From an uncultured Clostridia bacterium (GTDB lineage Bacteria; Bacillota_A; Clostridia; Oscillospirales; Oscillospiraceae): a stretch of DNA of 8,827 nucleotides. Shown one piece after another: positions 1 to 5,592 of the stretch (position 1 is the first letter of the stretch; every line of letters begins with the position of its first letter). The stretch covers positions 1 to 8,827 of the forward strand of contig CAMVIC010000058.1 of NCBI GenBank assembly GCA_947167435.1, read 5' to 3'. The notes below the pieces were generated by a model. The model made no database searches. It was given only the letters and a program-made list of their open reading frames with translations, and was not told where the DNA came from. The translations under genes were made by a program, and so were the position numbers.

Positions 1-435
1 ATTCTGCACCTCCAGCAGGATAAAATGCTGCGCTCCCCAGAGCTCCCTTGCGCCGGCTACATGGTCGGGGTCCAGGTGTGTAAGCAGCACACAGCGCAGG
101 TCTCCGGGGGAGATCCCCATCGACGCCAGCTGTTCCCGGACGGACATCCCGGGCGGAAGAGAAGGCCGGAAAAAAACGGACAGCGCAGGCGAGAGGAGAC
201 GGCGGGCCGCTTTCTCATCAAAGATACCATCCGGGCTGATCTCCCGGCACCATCCGGTATCGATCAGGAGCGGCCCCTGGGGATGCTCCACCAAATAGGC
301 AAATACCAGGAGTATAATCCGGTCACGCTCCGGCGAAAAAAGCTGTCTGCCCGTGTCAAGAATATGAACCCGGTCGCCGAAGGGGACAGAGCCGGATACC
401 TGAATGGTACCGCAACGGAGAATATGAAGGCGCAT
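1..435 (-). CDS. MBL-fold metallohydrolase, lactonase-like (N-terminal part, runs off the left edge)
   Basis: Reading the minus strand from an ATG at 435 gives 145 codons with no stop before the window edge. Residues 56-62 read LLIDTGW, the usual first strand pair of metallo-beta-lactamase-fold hydrolases. Residues 119-127 read THLDPDHVA, the metal-binding loop, with ligands H120, D122, D124 and H125. This layout (an early DTGR at 27-30, then LIDTG, then the HxDxDH loop near residue 120) resembles the Clostridia branch annotated as N-acyl homoserine lactonase family. These are cytosolic hydrolases, usually about 250 residues long, so roughly the C-terminal 40% is missing here. The second position of the classical HxHxDH motif is Asp instead of His. 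The start is supported by a CAGGGAG Shine-Dalgarno site 8 nt upstream. The substrate cannot be told: lactone, other ester and general MBL hydrolase are all possible. The fold is secure, the lactonase label is not. Confidence 0.85.
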   Translation of the reverse strand, partial: MRLHILRCGTIQVSGSVPFGDRVHILDTGRQLFSPERDRIILLVFAYLVEHPQGPLLIDTGWCREISPDGIFDEKAARRLLSPALSVFFRPSLPPGMSVREQLASMGISPGDLRCVLLTHLDPDHVAGARELWGAQHFILLEVQN

Positions 436-460
436 GCTGCAAACTCCCTGAAATAAAATG

Positions 461-495
461 AAACAAAAGACGCCGATTCAAAAAGAATCAGCGTC
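461..495 (-). terminator. Rho-independent terminator of the tRNA-Leu transcript
   Basis: On the minus strand an 11-bp stem (arms at 485-495 and 469-479, one G-U pair) closes a five-base T loop at 480-484. It is followed by the run TTTTGTTT at 461-468. On the plus strand the hairpin is not followed by a T-run, so it acts in the minus direction only. It starts 6 nt past the CCA end of the tRNA gene and its T-run ends 25 nt before the start codon of the MBL-fold gene. Confidence 0.9.
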
Positions 496-501
496 CTGAT
501 A

Positions 502-586
502 TGGTGCGAGAGAGGAGACTTGAACTCCCACGTCGGTTGACACACGCCCCTCAAACGTGCCTGTCTACCTGTTCCAGCACTCTCGC
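502..586 (-). tRNA. tRNA-Leu (anticodon GAG), CCA encoded
   Basis: The minus-strand sequence from 586 to 502 folds as a class II tRNA. The 7-bp acceptor stem is GCGAGAG with CTCTCGC, followed by A and an encoded CCA (504-502). The anticodon stem CACGT / GCGTG closes the loop TTGAGGG, giving anticodon GAG, which reads CUC and CUU leucine codons. A long variable arm (GTC-AACC-GAC) and a T arm with loop TTCAAGT follow, as expected for tRNA-Leu. The gene has its own promoter upstream and a terminator directly downstream, so it is probably a single-gene unit. Confidence 0.97.
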
Positions 587-658
587 AGATCGCCGGTGCG
601 TGAACTCCATTGAAAGCCGCTTGCACCTGTTTGGCGTGCCACATTTAAGGCAAAAGCA

Positions 659-686
659 ATTATACCAGATAATCGACTTTTGTCAA
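659..686 (-). promoter_or_regulatory. Sigma-A promoter of the tRNA-Leu gene
   Basis: On the minus strand, TTGACA (686-681) and TATAAT (664-659) match the consensus perfectly and are separated by 16 bp. A run of seven A residues (minus strand, 707-701) lies upstream of the -35 where an UP element would be. Transcription should start near 652, giving a leader of about 65 nt before the tRNA 5' end that RNase P would remove. The leader can form a weak hairpin (GGTGC at 627-623 with GCACC at 599-595). I see no second tRNA or ORF in it. Confidence 0.9.
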
Positions 687-729
687 GCCCAAAGATCTCC
701 TTTTTTTCTGGGAAAAAGAGAATTTGTTC

Positions 730-758
730 TTGTCAGAAGTATGGTTCTATGTTACAAT
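730..758 (+). promoter_or_regulatory. Sigma-A promoter of the envelope-glycan operon
   Basis: TTGTCA (730-735) and TACAAT (753-758) are separated by 17 bp and each matches consensus at five of six positions. Transcription would start near 765, leaving about 90 nt of leader before the GTG start at 854. The promoter is divergent from the tRNA-Leu promoter; the two -35 boxes are 43 bp apart. An A-rich patch at 713-717 lies just upstream of this -35. Confidence 0.75.
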
Positions 759-774
759 AACTTGAATTAGAATG

Positions 775-808
775 TGACAGTATCCGCTTTTTCGGTTGTC
801 AGGCGGGT
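775..808 (+). promoter_or_regulatory. Possible alternative hairpins in the operon leader
   Basis: Two overlapping structures can be drawn in the untranslated leader. One pairs TGACA (775-779) with TGTCA (797-801) and CCG (784-786) with CGG (793-795). The other pairs ATCCGC (782-787) with GCGGGT (803-808) and is followed a few bases later by the T-rich stretch 808-825. They share bases and cannot form together. Both stems are short, no known riboswitch class is recognised, and the pairing may be chance. Confidence 0.2.
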
Positions 809-853
809 TTGTTCCGTTTTATTTTATGAAAATATATATGCGAAGGTGTTTTT

Positions 854-1972
854 GTGAGCAAGAATAAAAACATGAACCTGAATGAACTCCCGCCCCAGAA
901 GCGCGAGGAGGAAAAAGCACGACGGAGAAGAGTTGCCCGGCTTCGCGGCTTCGGCCGCTTTATCAACCGGATTCTGGGAATCCTTGTGGTGACCGGAATT
1001 ATTTTCGGCTGCGCCGGTCTGGCATTGGAATATATATTGCTGAAAGGGCCGTCGCCCGCTCTGCGCGAGACTTTCGCCATGACCATGTTTGAGACGCGCC
1101 GATTTACCTGGATGCCGAATATCTTCCTGACCGAGGATGAAGTGGCGGAGCTCCGCTCTGCCCGCAACGGCCACGTGGAAGAGGATTTCGACGCGTCCTT
1201 GATCACCATTGCGCCCAAAGAGCCGGAGACGAACCCGGACGATGCAAATCCCCAGGCTCTGAATGCCTACGGTGACATCGACGAGGACGGAGACGGCATC
1301 ATTCTGACTGAAGTAAGCGGCAGCACCTATGTGGGATATATGATTACGCTGCTGGACTCCTCGCGCCTGTTTGTCGGCATGCCGGACGGATACGGCGGCA
1401 TGGGTCTGACTCTGGAGGAGATGTGCCTGAAGTATGAAGCCCGCGGCGGCATCAACGCCGGCGGCTTTGCGGACAAAGACGGCACCGGCAGCGGCGGTCT
1501 GCCTGACGGCCTGACCATCGTGGACGGCGTATGCTACAACGAAGGCGGCGAAATGGGGCACGCCTTCGTGGGCATCGGCGATGACGGTATCCTTCACATC
1601 GGGTATTACACCTATGAGGACGCAGTGAATATGGGAATCCGCGACGGCATCAGCTTCGGTCCCGTCCTGATCTATAACGGCAAGGCACAGGATATCTCCA
1701 AGATTCCCAGCGGACTGAATCCCCGTACCGCGATCGGCCAGCGTGCCGACGGCGCGGTTCTGATGCTGGTCATCGACGGCCGCCAGGTGCACAGCCTCGG
1801 CGCCACTTACCAGGACGTGATTGACATCATGCTGGACTTTGGGGCGATCAATGCCTGCAACCTGGACGGCGGCTCCTCCACCACCATGTGGATGGACGGC
1901 GACTATGTGAACAGCTGCTCCTCTGAAAACGGCAGAGGCCGTCCGCTTCCCGACGCATTCCTCTTCAGATAA
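854..1972 (+). CDS. Membrane-anchored phosphodiester glycosidase (NAGPA-domain protein)
   Basis: This 372-residue protein has a basic N-terminus (RRRR at 23-26), one hydrophobic membrane segment at about 38-63, and an outward-facing C-terminal domain. From about residue 155 it carries the hallmarks of the phosphodiester glycosidase family (NAGPA, Pfam PF09992): GGINAGGF at 198-205, FGP at 268-270, NPRTAIGQ at 289-296, NLDGGSSTTM at 336-345 and a closing GRGRPLPDAF at 360-369. The human member removes GlcNAc from a phosphodiester-linked glycan; bacterial members are often found with exopolysaccharide or teichoic-acid genes, but their substrates are mostly unknown. An acidic DxDxDxDG patch at 141-148 in the linker could bind calcium. 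The GTG start at 854 has AAGGTG 5 nt upstream; an ATG at 872 is the alternative. The gene is first in its operon, 17 nt ahead of the next one. The family is sure, the substrate unknown. Confidence 0.9.
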   Translation: MSKNKNMNLNELPPQKREEEKARRRRVARLRGFGRFINRILGILVVTGIIFGCAGLALEYILLKGPSPALRETFAMTMFETRRFTWMPNIFLTEDEVAELRSARNGHVEEDFDASLITIAPKEPETNPDDANPQALNAYGDIDEDGDGIILTEVSGSTYVGYMITLLDSSRLFVGMPDGYGGMGLTLEEMCLKYEARGGINAGGFADKDGTGSGGLPDGLTIVDGVCYNEGGEMGHAFVGIGDDGILHIGYYTYEDAVNMGIRDGISFGPVLIYNGKAQDISKIPSGLNPRTAIGQRADGAVLMLVIDGRQVHSLGATYQDVIDIMLDFGAINACNLDGGSSTTMWMDGDYVNSCSSENGRGRPLPDAFLFR

Positions 1973-1989
1973 ACAGGGAGGATCGAAAA

Positions 1990-3207
1990 ATGGCAAATAC
2001 AAGAGCAAAGAGAAGAAAAATCAGTTCCGTCTTTTACGGGATATTCCTGGTGTTATATGCATTGGTCCTGGCTGCAATCGCCGTCTATTTTCTGGGAAAC
2101 GTTTGGACGCTGGCGGAAGAGTATGAGGCATCCCGGCCCAATATCGTCATGGACGAATACATCGAGGGCCTGCGGAAGAATCTCTGGAACGACAGCATGT
2201 CGGAGACCATTTCTTCCATGCGGCATGAATTCCAGACCGACGAGGAATGCGCAGAAATCGTGAAATCCATGTTCGAGGATGAGATCCGGTACGTCCGCAA
2301 GTCCGGCGGCGGCGACGCGGATACAGAGGCGGTTTACGATATCGTTTGCGGTGAACATCTGATCGGCAAGGCGACGATGGTGCGGGACGAGTCCAAGATC
2401 GGTCAGCTGAAGTATGCCCAGGCCAGCGACTTTGTCAATTCCATCCCCGTGATCGGTGAAAAGATCGGAAACAGCATTAAGATGAACCTGCTGCCCTGGA
2501 AGGTGGATTCGGACGAATTCTACTTTGACGGACTCTATTCCTCCGCGCAGATTACGGTGCCTGCCTCTTATACGGTGCGGCTGAACAATATCCCGCTGAA
2601 TGATGAGTATATTGTGGAAGACGACATCCATTACGATATTCTGGAGCCGTATTACGCGGATTACCCGTCCCTGCCTACAAAGGTAACCTACAAGGCGGAT
2701 TATATTATCGGCGTTTTGGATATGGTTGCCTACGACGAGAACGGAAACGTGGCTGTGATCGACGACACGCTGGATGACTGGCAGTTTATCCCGCAGCCGG
2801 ACGCGGAAGAGTTTGCGCGCCTGGATGAGTTTGCTTACAATTTCTCCGACGCATTTCTGGCATTCAGCTCCAACGCGATGGACTTCGGCAGCGCCTTTGC
2901 AAAGGTGCAGCCCTACCTGGTGCCCGGCGGAGAGCTGGAGGCGAGGCTGAGACTGTCCGCGGACGGCGCGGGCTGGGCGCATACCCAGTCTTATCGGATG
3001 GAGTCCTGTACGCTTAACAGCGCGATCGCGCTGGGCAGCGGCATCTATGTGCTGGATATCACGGCGCAGACTCTGATTTATTATCCCGGCAAGGGAACAG
3101 ACGGTACCGTTCGCAATCTGAACGGCCTGAAGGTTACGGTCCAGGATGACGGATTGAACATCGTCGCGCTGGACGTGGAGCGCTCTTCCCGGGAGATTGA
3201 GGAGTAA
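1990..3207 (+). CDS. Unrecognised single-pass membrane protein with large extracytoplasmic domain
   Basis: I do not recognise this 405-residue protein. The N-terminus is basic (RAKRRK at 5-10), followed by one membrane helix at about 14-36, so the remaining ~365 residues should lie outside the cell. Residues 40-105 look helical and acidic. Residues 110-265 alternate short strands with turns (YTVRLNNIPLNDEY at 194-207 resembles a small beta-sandwich insertion). Residues 275-395 start with a helix (FAYNFSDAFLAF, 281-292) and then run as long beta-strands ending in LKVTVQDDGLNIVALDVE (380-397), a pattern reminiscent of NTF2-like domains; this last point is inference only. There are no LPxTG, lipobox or catalytic motifs. 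A strong AGGGAGG site lies at 1975-1981. It sits 17 nt after the glycosidase gene and 2 nt before the GT2-GtrA gene, so it is probably co-translated with both and may be an accessory or scaffold for their envelope-glycan job. Confidence 0.85.
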   Translation: MANTRAKRRKISSVFYGIFLVLYALVLAAIAVYFLGNVWTLAEEYEASRPNIVMDEYIEGLRKNLWNDSMSETISSMRHEFQTDEECAEIVKSMFEDEIRYVRKSGGGDADTEAVYDIVCGEHLIGKATMVRDESKIGQLKYAQASDFVNSIPVIGEKIGNSIKMNLLPWKVDSDEFYFDGLYSSAQITVPASYTVRLNNIPLNDEYIVEDDIHYDILEPYYADYPSLPTKVTYKADYIIGVLDMVAYDENGNVAVIDDTLDDWQFIPQPDAEEFARLDEFAYNFSDAFLAFSSNAMDFGSAFAKVQPYLVPGGELEARLRLSADGAGWAHTQSYRMESCTLNSAIALGSGIYVLDITAQTLIYYPGKGTDGTVRNLNGLKVTVQDDGLNIVALDVERSSREIEE

Positions 3208-3209
3208 AC

Positions 3210-4310
3210 ATGTCAAAACCAATTACATGCCAGGATCAGGTCGCGATCGTGCTTCCCTCCTTGAATCCGGACGAAAAGTTCGACAGAGTCGTGGACGGCC
3301 TGCTGGAAAACGGCTTTAACCGCATTGTTATTGTGGATGACGGCAGTGACGAAGCCCATCAGGGCAGCTTCAGCCGGGCAGAGACGTTTCCTCAGTGCCA
3401 TGTGCTGCATCACGGTGTAAACAAGGGAAAGGGGAGAGCGCTGAAAACCGCTTTTGCCTTTGTCCTGGAACAGTTTCCGGAACTGAAGGGCGTGATCACC
3501 ATTGACGGTGACGGTCAGCATCTGGTGCAGGATATCATCGCCTGCGGAGACAGAATGCTGAAGGCGCAGGATAAGGTGGTCATGGGCTGCCGGAATTTTG
3601 ATCTTCCGGGGGTGCCCGCCCGCAGCGTCGCCGGAAACAAAACCACGTCCCGGCTGTTCCGCCTCTGCTACGGGATCAAGCTCTCCGATACGCAGACGGG
3701 GCTTCGCGCCATTCCGTACGAATATCTGAAGCCCTTCTGCGACATTGAAGGCGAACGCTTCGAGTATGAGACCAATATGCTCCTGCAGATGAAGCGGCTG
3801 GGAATCGGCTTTGTGGAGCAGTCAATCGAAACGGTATATGAGGACGAGAATTCCGGTTCTCACTATAACGCTTTCAAAGACTCCTGGCGGATTTTCAAGA
3901 TCATGTTCAAGTTCCTGCTCAGCTCCGGAGCTGCCGCATTGATCGATTTTGTTGCTTTTTATCTTCTCCTTCGTCTTTTCGGCGCCAAATGGGGCGTCTC
4001 AGCCACGGTATATGCCACAATCATTGCCCGCGTCTTTTCCTCCTTTGTGAACTTCAATGCCAACAAGAGTCTGGTTTTCCGGAACCAGGGGCACTATCAG
4101 CGTGCGCTTGTACGGTATTATATCCTCTGCGTGATACAGACGGCGCTGTCTGCCGGTCTTGTAACCCTGTTCTCGCATCTGATCGGACAGGCGCTGGGTC
4201 ATGCGGTCCCGGCAATCGTGGCAACGCTTGTGAAGGTCGTGGTGGACGTGACGCTGTTTTTCATCAGTTACGGCATCCAGCGGGAGTGGGTGTTTTCCAC
4301 AAAAGACTGA
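3210..4310 (+). CDS. Family 2 glycosyltransferase fused to a GtrA-type membrane domain
   Basis: This 366-residue protein has two parts. Residues 10-225 form a GT-A fold of the DPM1/GtrB type of GT2 enzymes: VDDGSD at 42-47, the metal-binding DGDGQH at 99-104, DTQTGLR at 160-166 and GERFEYETNML at 181-191. Such enzymes move a sugar from a nucleotide donor to a polyprenyl phosphate on the inner membrane face. Residues 231-362 are a GtrA domain with four membrane helices (about 236-256, 262-283, 303-325 and 333-354) and its typical NKSLVF (285-290) and REWVF (358-362) ends. GtrA proteins are proposed to flip the lipid-linked sugar. Carrying both on one chain joins two steps that are separate proteins in the classic GtrA/GtrB systems. 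The ATG is 2 nt after the previous stop, with GAGGAG lying inside the end of the upstream gene, suggesting translational coupling. The transferred sugar cannot be read from sequence. No multi-pass GT-C transferase that would complete a Gtr system is in the window. Confidence 0.93.
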   Translation: MSKPITCQDQVAIVLPSLNPDEKFDRVVDGLLENGFNRIVIVDDGSDEAHQGSFSRAETFPQCHVLHHGVNKGKGRALKTAFAFVLEQFPELKGVITIDGDGQHLVQDIIACGDRMLKAQDKVVMGCRNFDLPGVPARSVAGNKTTSRLFRLCYGIKLSDTQTGLRAIPYEYLKPFCDIEGERFEYETNMLLQMKRLGIGFVEQSIETVYEDENSGSHYNAFKDSWRIFKIMFKFLLSSGAAALIDFVAFYLLLRLFGAKWGVSATVYATIIARVFSSFVNFNANKSLVFRNQGHYQRALVRYYILCVIQTALSAGLVTLFSHLIGQALGHAVPAIVATLVKVVVDVTLFFISYGIQREWVFSTKD

Positions 4311-4313
4311 ACC

Positions 4314-4796
4314 ATGCTATACAGGAAAACCCTGAATTCCCCGGTCGGAAAGCTGACGCTGGCGTCTGACGACCATGCCCTTGTCGCGCTGGTGATGGAC
4401 GGGCAGCGGTATTTTGAAAGACACCTGTCCGCGGAGACGGTTGAACGGGATACTGCGGTCCTCCGTGAAGCAGAGCGCTGGCTTCTCGCCTATTTTTCCG
4501 GCCGGCAAATGACGGATGTGCTTTTTCCCCTTGCCCCGGAGGGAACGGCGTTTCAGAAACGGGTATGGGTTGCATTGCGGGAGATCCCCTACGGGGAAAC
4601 GCGGACTTACGGGGAGCTTGCCGAACAGCTTGGAAGCTCTGCCCGGGCTGTAGGCCGTGCCGTGGGGCAAAACCCCATCAGCATTCTGATTCCCTGCCAT
4701 CGCGTGATCGGCGCGGACGGAAGCCTTACAGGCTATGCCGGCGGTCTGGTCAGGAAAAAACAGCTGCTGGATCTGGAAGGCATACTTCACAATTGA
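4314..4796 (+). CDS. ogt: Methylated-DNA--protein-cysteine methyltransferase
   Basis: The 160-residue protein repairs O6-alkylguanine (and O4-alkylthymine) in DNA by moving the alkyl group to its own cysteine, a single-use reaction. The active site is IPCHRVIGADGSLTGYAGG at 126-144, with the acceptor C128. The helix-turn-helix that flips out the base is visible as TYGELAEQLGSSARAVGRAVGQN (98-120), whose Arg in SARAVG is the arginine finger. The N-terminal region (1-75) is the poorly conserved ribonuclease-H-like half, starting with the typical SPVGKLTLAS (9-18). Length and order match Ogt rather than the fused Ada. The start lies 3 nt after the GT2-GtrA stop. The strong terminator directly after it shows it is last in the operon. 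Its link to envelope glycan genes looks like convenience rather than shared function. Confidence 0.96.
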   Translation: MLYRKTLNSPVGKLTLASDDHALVALVMDGQRYFERHLSAETVERDTAVLREAERWLLAYFSGRQMTDVLFPLAPEGTAFQKRVWVALREIPYGETRTYGELAEQLGSSARAVGRAVGQNPISILIPCHRVIGADGSLTGYAGGLVRKKQLLDLEGILHN

Positions 4797-4808
4797 TTCA
4801 TGGTTAAG

Positions 4809-4840
4809 ACAGCGCGTCCGCAGCGGACGCGCTGTTTTTA
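4809..4840 (+). terminator. Strong Rho-independent terminator closing the first operon
   Basis: A perfect 12-bp GC-rich stem (4809-4820 with 4824-4835) closes a three-base CAG loop and runs into five T residues (4835-4839). It starts 12 nt after the ogt stop codon. It separates the envelope-glycan/ogt unit from the methionine operon, whose promoter begins 25 bp further on. On the minus strand no T-run follows, so it is one-directional. Confidence 0.95.
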
Positions 4841-4864
4841 TAACCAAAAGCAGCAGTTTCTTTC

Positions 4865-4893
4865 TTCACAAAGAGACGGCAGTATGCTATAGT
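4865..4893 (+). promoter_or_regulatory. Sigma-A promoter of the methionine-synthase operon
   Basis: TTCACA (4865-4870) and TATAGT (4888-4893) are 17 bp apart, and a TG one base before the -10 (4885-4886) makes it an extended -10. Each hexamer matches consensus at five of six positions. The transcript should begin near 4900, leaving only about 24 nt before the start codon at 4924. That is too short for a cobalamin, SAM or T-box leader, so regulation by such an element here is excluded unless a farther promoter is used. Confidence 0.75.
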
Positions 4894-4910
4894 GAATGAA
4901 AAATGCAGAG

Positions 4911-4920
4911 AGGGGGAGGG
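4911..4920 (+). promoter_or_regulatory. Ribosome binding site deciding the start of the MetH activation protein
   Basis: The purine run AGGGGGAGGG lies directly ahead of the ATG at 4924. An in-frame ATG at 4903 has no such site and would lie only about 3 nt from the predicted transcription start, so 4924 is preferred. Confidence 0.75.
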
Positions 4921-4923
4921 CAA

Positions 4924-5592
4924 ATGGAAGCAAGACTTACCGGGGTCAGGCGTCAGGAGATGCTGCGCTACCTTCACTATCGGGGAGAGAAGCTGACGGA
5001 TACCATGGAAGCGGACCTGACGCGCTGCGAGGAAATGGTTCTTGCCACGGCGCGGCCGCGTGCCGTGTGGCGCCTGTTTCCCTGTGAGAGATGCGGCGCC
5101 GATTCCGCGAACGGCTTTGCCCCGGAAGGAGAAAGTATCAGACAACTGCTGTCGGGCTGCCATTCCCTGATCCTTTTTGCGGCGACCCTGGGAAGCGAGA
5201 TCGATCTTCTGATTCAACGGACTCAGCATCGGAACATAGGGGACGCTCTGATGATTGACGCTGCGTCCAGTGCGGCCATTGAAAACGTATGTGACAACCT
5301 GTGTGCAGATCTGGCAGAGCTGATGGCGCCGGATTCTCTGACCGATCGTTTCAGCCCCGGATACGGTGATTTCCCGCTCGGACAGCAGGCGGATTTCTTT
5401 CGCGTTCTGGACATACCCAGAAAAATCGGCGTAACGCTGACCGACAGCGGGCTGATGATCCCGCAAAAGACGGTGACAGCCCTGATCGGCGTGTCGAAAC
5501 AGCCGCAGACAAAACGCAGGCGGGACTGCGGGTCCTGCAATCTGTTTCCGGACTGCAGTTTTCAGAAGGAGGGAAAGCACTGTGCCGAATAA
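4924..5592 (+). CDS. Stand-alone MetH activation-domain protein (AdoMet-binding, reactivates B12-dependent methionine synthase)
   Basis: This 222-residue protein matches the C-terminal activation module of cobalamin-dependent methionine synthase (Pfam PF02965 type). The AdoMet-binding signature RxxPGYxxxP is present as RFSPGYGDFP at 142-151, followed by the conserved MIPQKTVTALIG at 178-189. The middle helices (DALMIDAASSAAIENVCDNL, 107-126) fit the same fold. In E. coli MetH this module binds AdoMet and a flavodoxin to remethylate oxidised cob(II)alamin. Here it is a separate chain, and the MetH encoded next lacks it, as in the Thermotoga maritima pair TM0268/TM0269. The C-terminal tail has a cysteine cluster (C202, C205, C211, C220) with CGSC at 202-205 that the E. 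coli domain lacks; its role is unknown and could be metal binding. The next gene starts inside the end of this one. A longer version from 4903 is possible but less likely. Confidence 0.92.
   Translation: MEARLTGVRRQEMLRYLHYRGEKLTDTMEADLTRCEEMVLATARPRAVWRLFPCERCGADSANGFAPEGESIRQLLSGCHSLILFAATLGSEIDLLIQRTQHRNIGDALMIDAASSAAIENVCDNLCADLAELMAPDSLTDRFSPGYGDFPLGQQADFFRVLDIPRKIGVTLTDSGLMIPQKTVTALIGVSKQPQTKRRRDCGSCNLFPDCSFQKEGKHCAE

Noticed and set aside
25..456. A 143-codon plus-strand frame at the left end
   Set aside because: The minus strand encodes a clear MBL-fold enzyme over the same bases; the plus reading is compositionally random.
502..586. Reading the tRNA as tRNA-Ser (anticodon TGA)
   Set aside because: Shifting the loop by one base to give TGA breaks the anticodon stem (A-C mismatch), while the GAG reading gives five paired positions and the typical TTGAG loop start of tRNA-Leu.
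587..658. A second tRNA or small RNA between the tRNA promoter and tRNA-Leu
   Set aside because: No cloverleaf, T-loop (TTCRA) in the right place or CCA end can be drawn; only one weak 5-6 bp hairpin is present.
501..770. An 89-codon plus-strand frame over the tRNA region
   Set aside because: It lies across the antisense of a complete tRNA-Leu gene and both promoters.
826..867. A 13-codon ORF (ATG at 826) overlapping the glycosidase start, as a possible leader peptide
   Set aside because: It has no Shine-Dalgarno site and no codon pattern suggesting attenuation; likely chance.
824..3222. Two long minus-strand open frames (about 390 codons each) opposite the glycosidase and the unknown membrane protein
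   Set aside because: They mirror the plus-strand genes in length and phase, have low-complexity H/Q/V/R-rich composition and no good ribosome site. The plus frames show a membrane helix, Shine-Dalgarno sites and, for the glycosidase, family motifs.
4841..4923. Search for a cobalamin or SAM riboswitch before the methionine operon
   Set aside because: The leader from the predicted start is about 24 nt and I see no B12-box or S-box sequence or stems in the gap.
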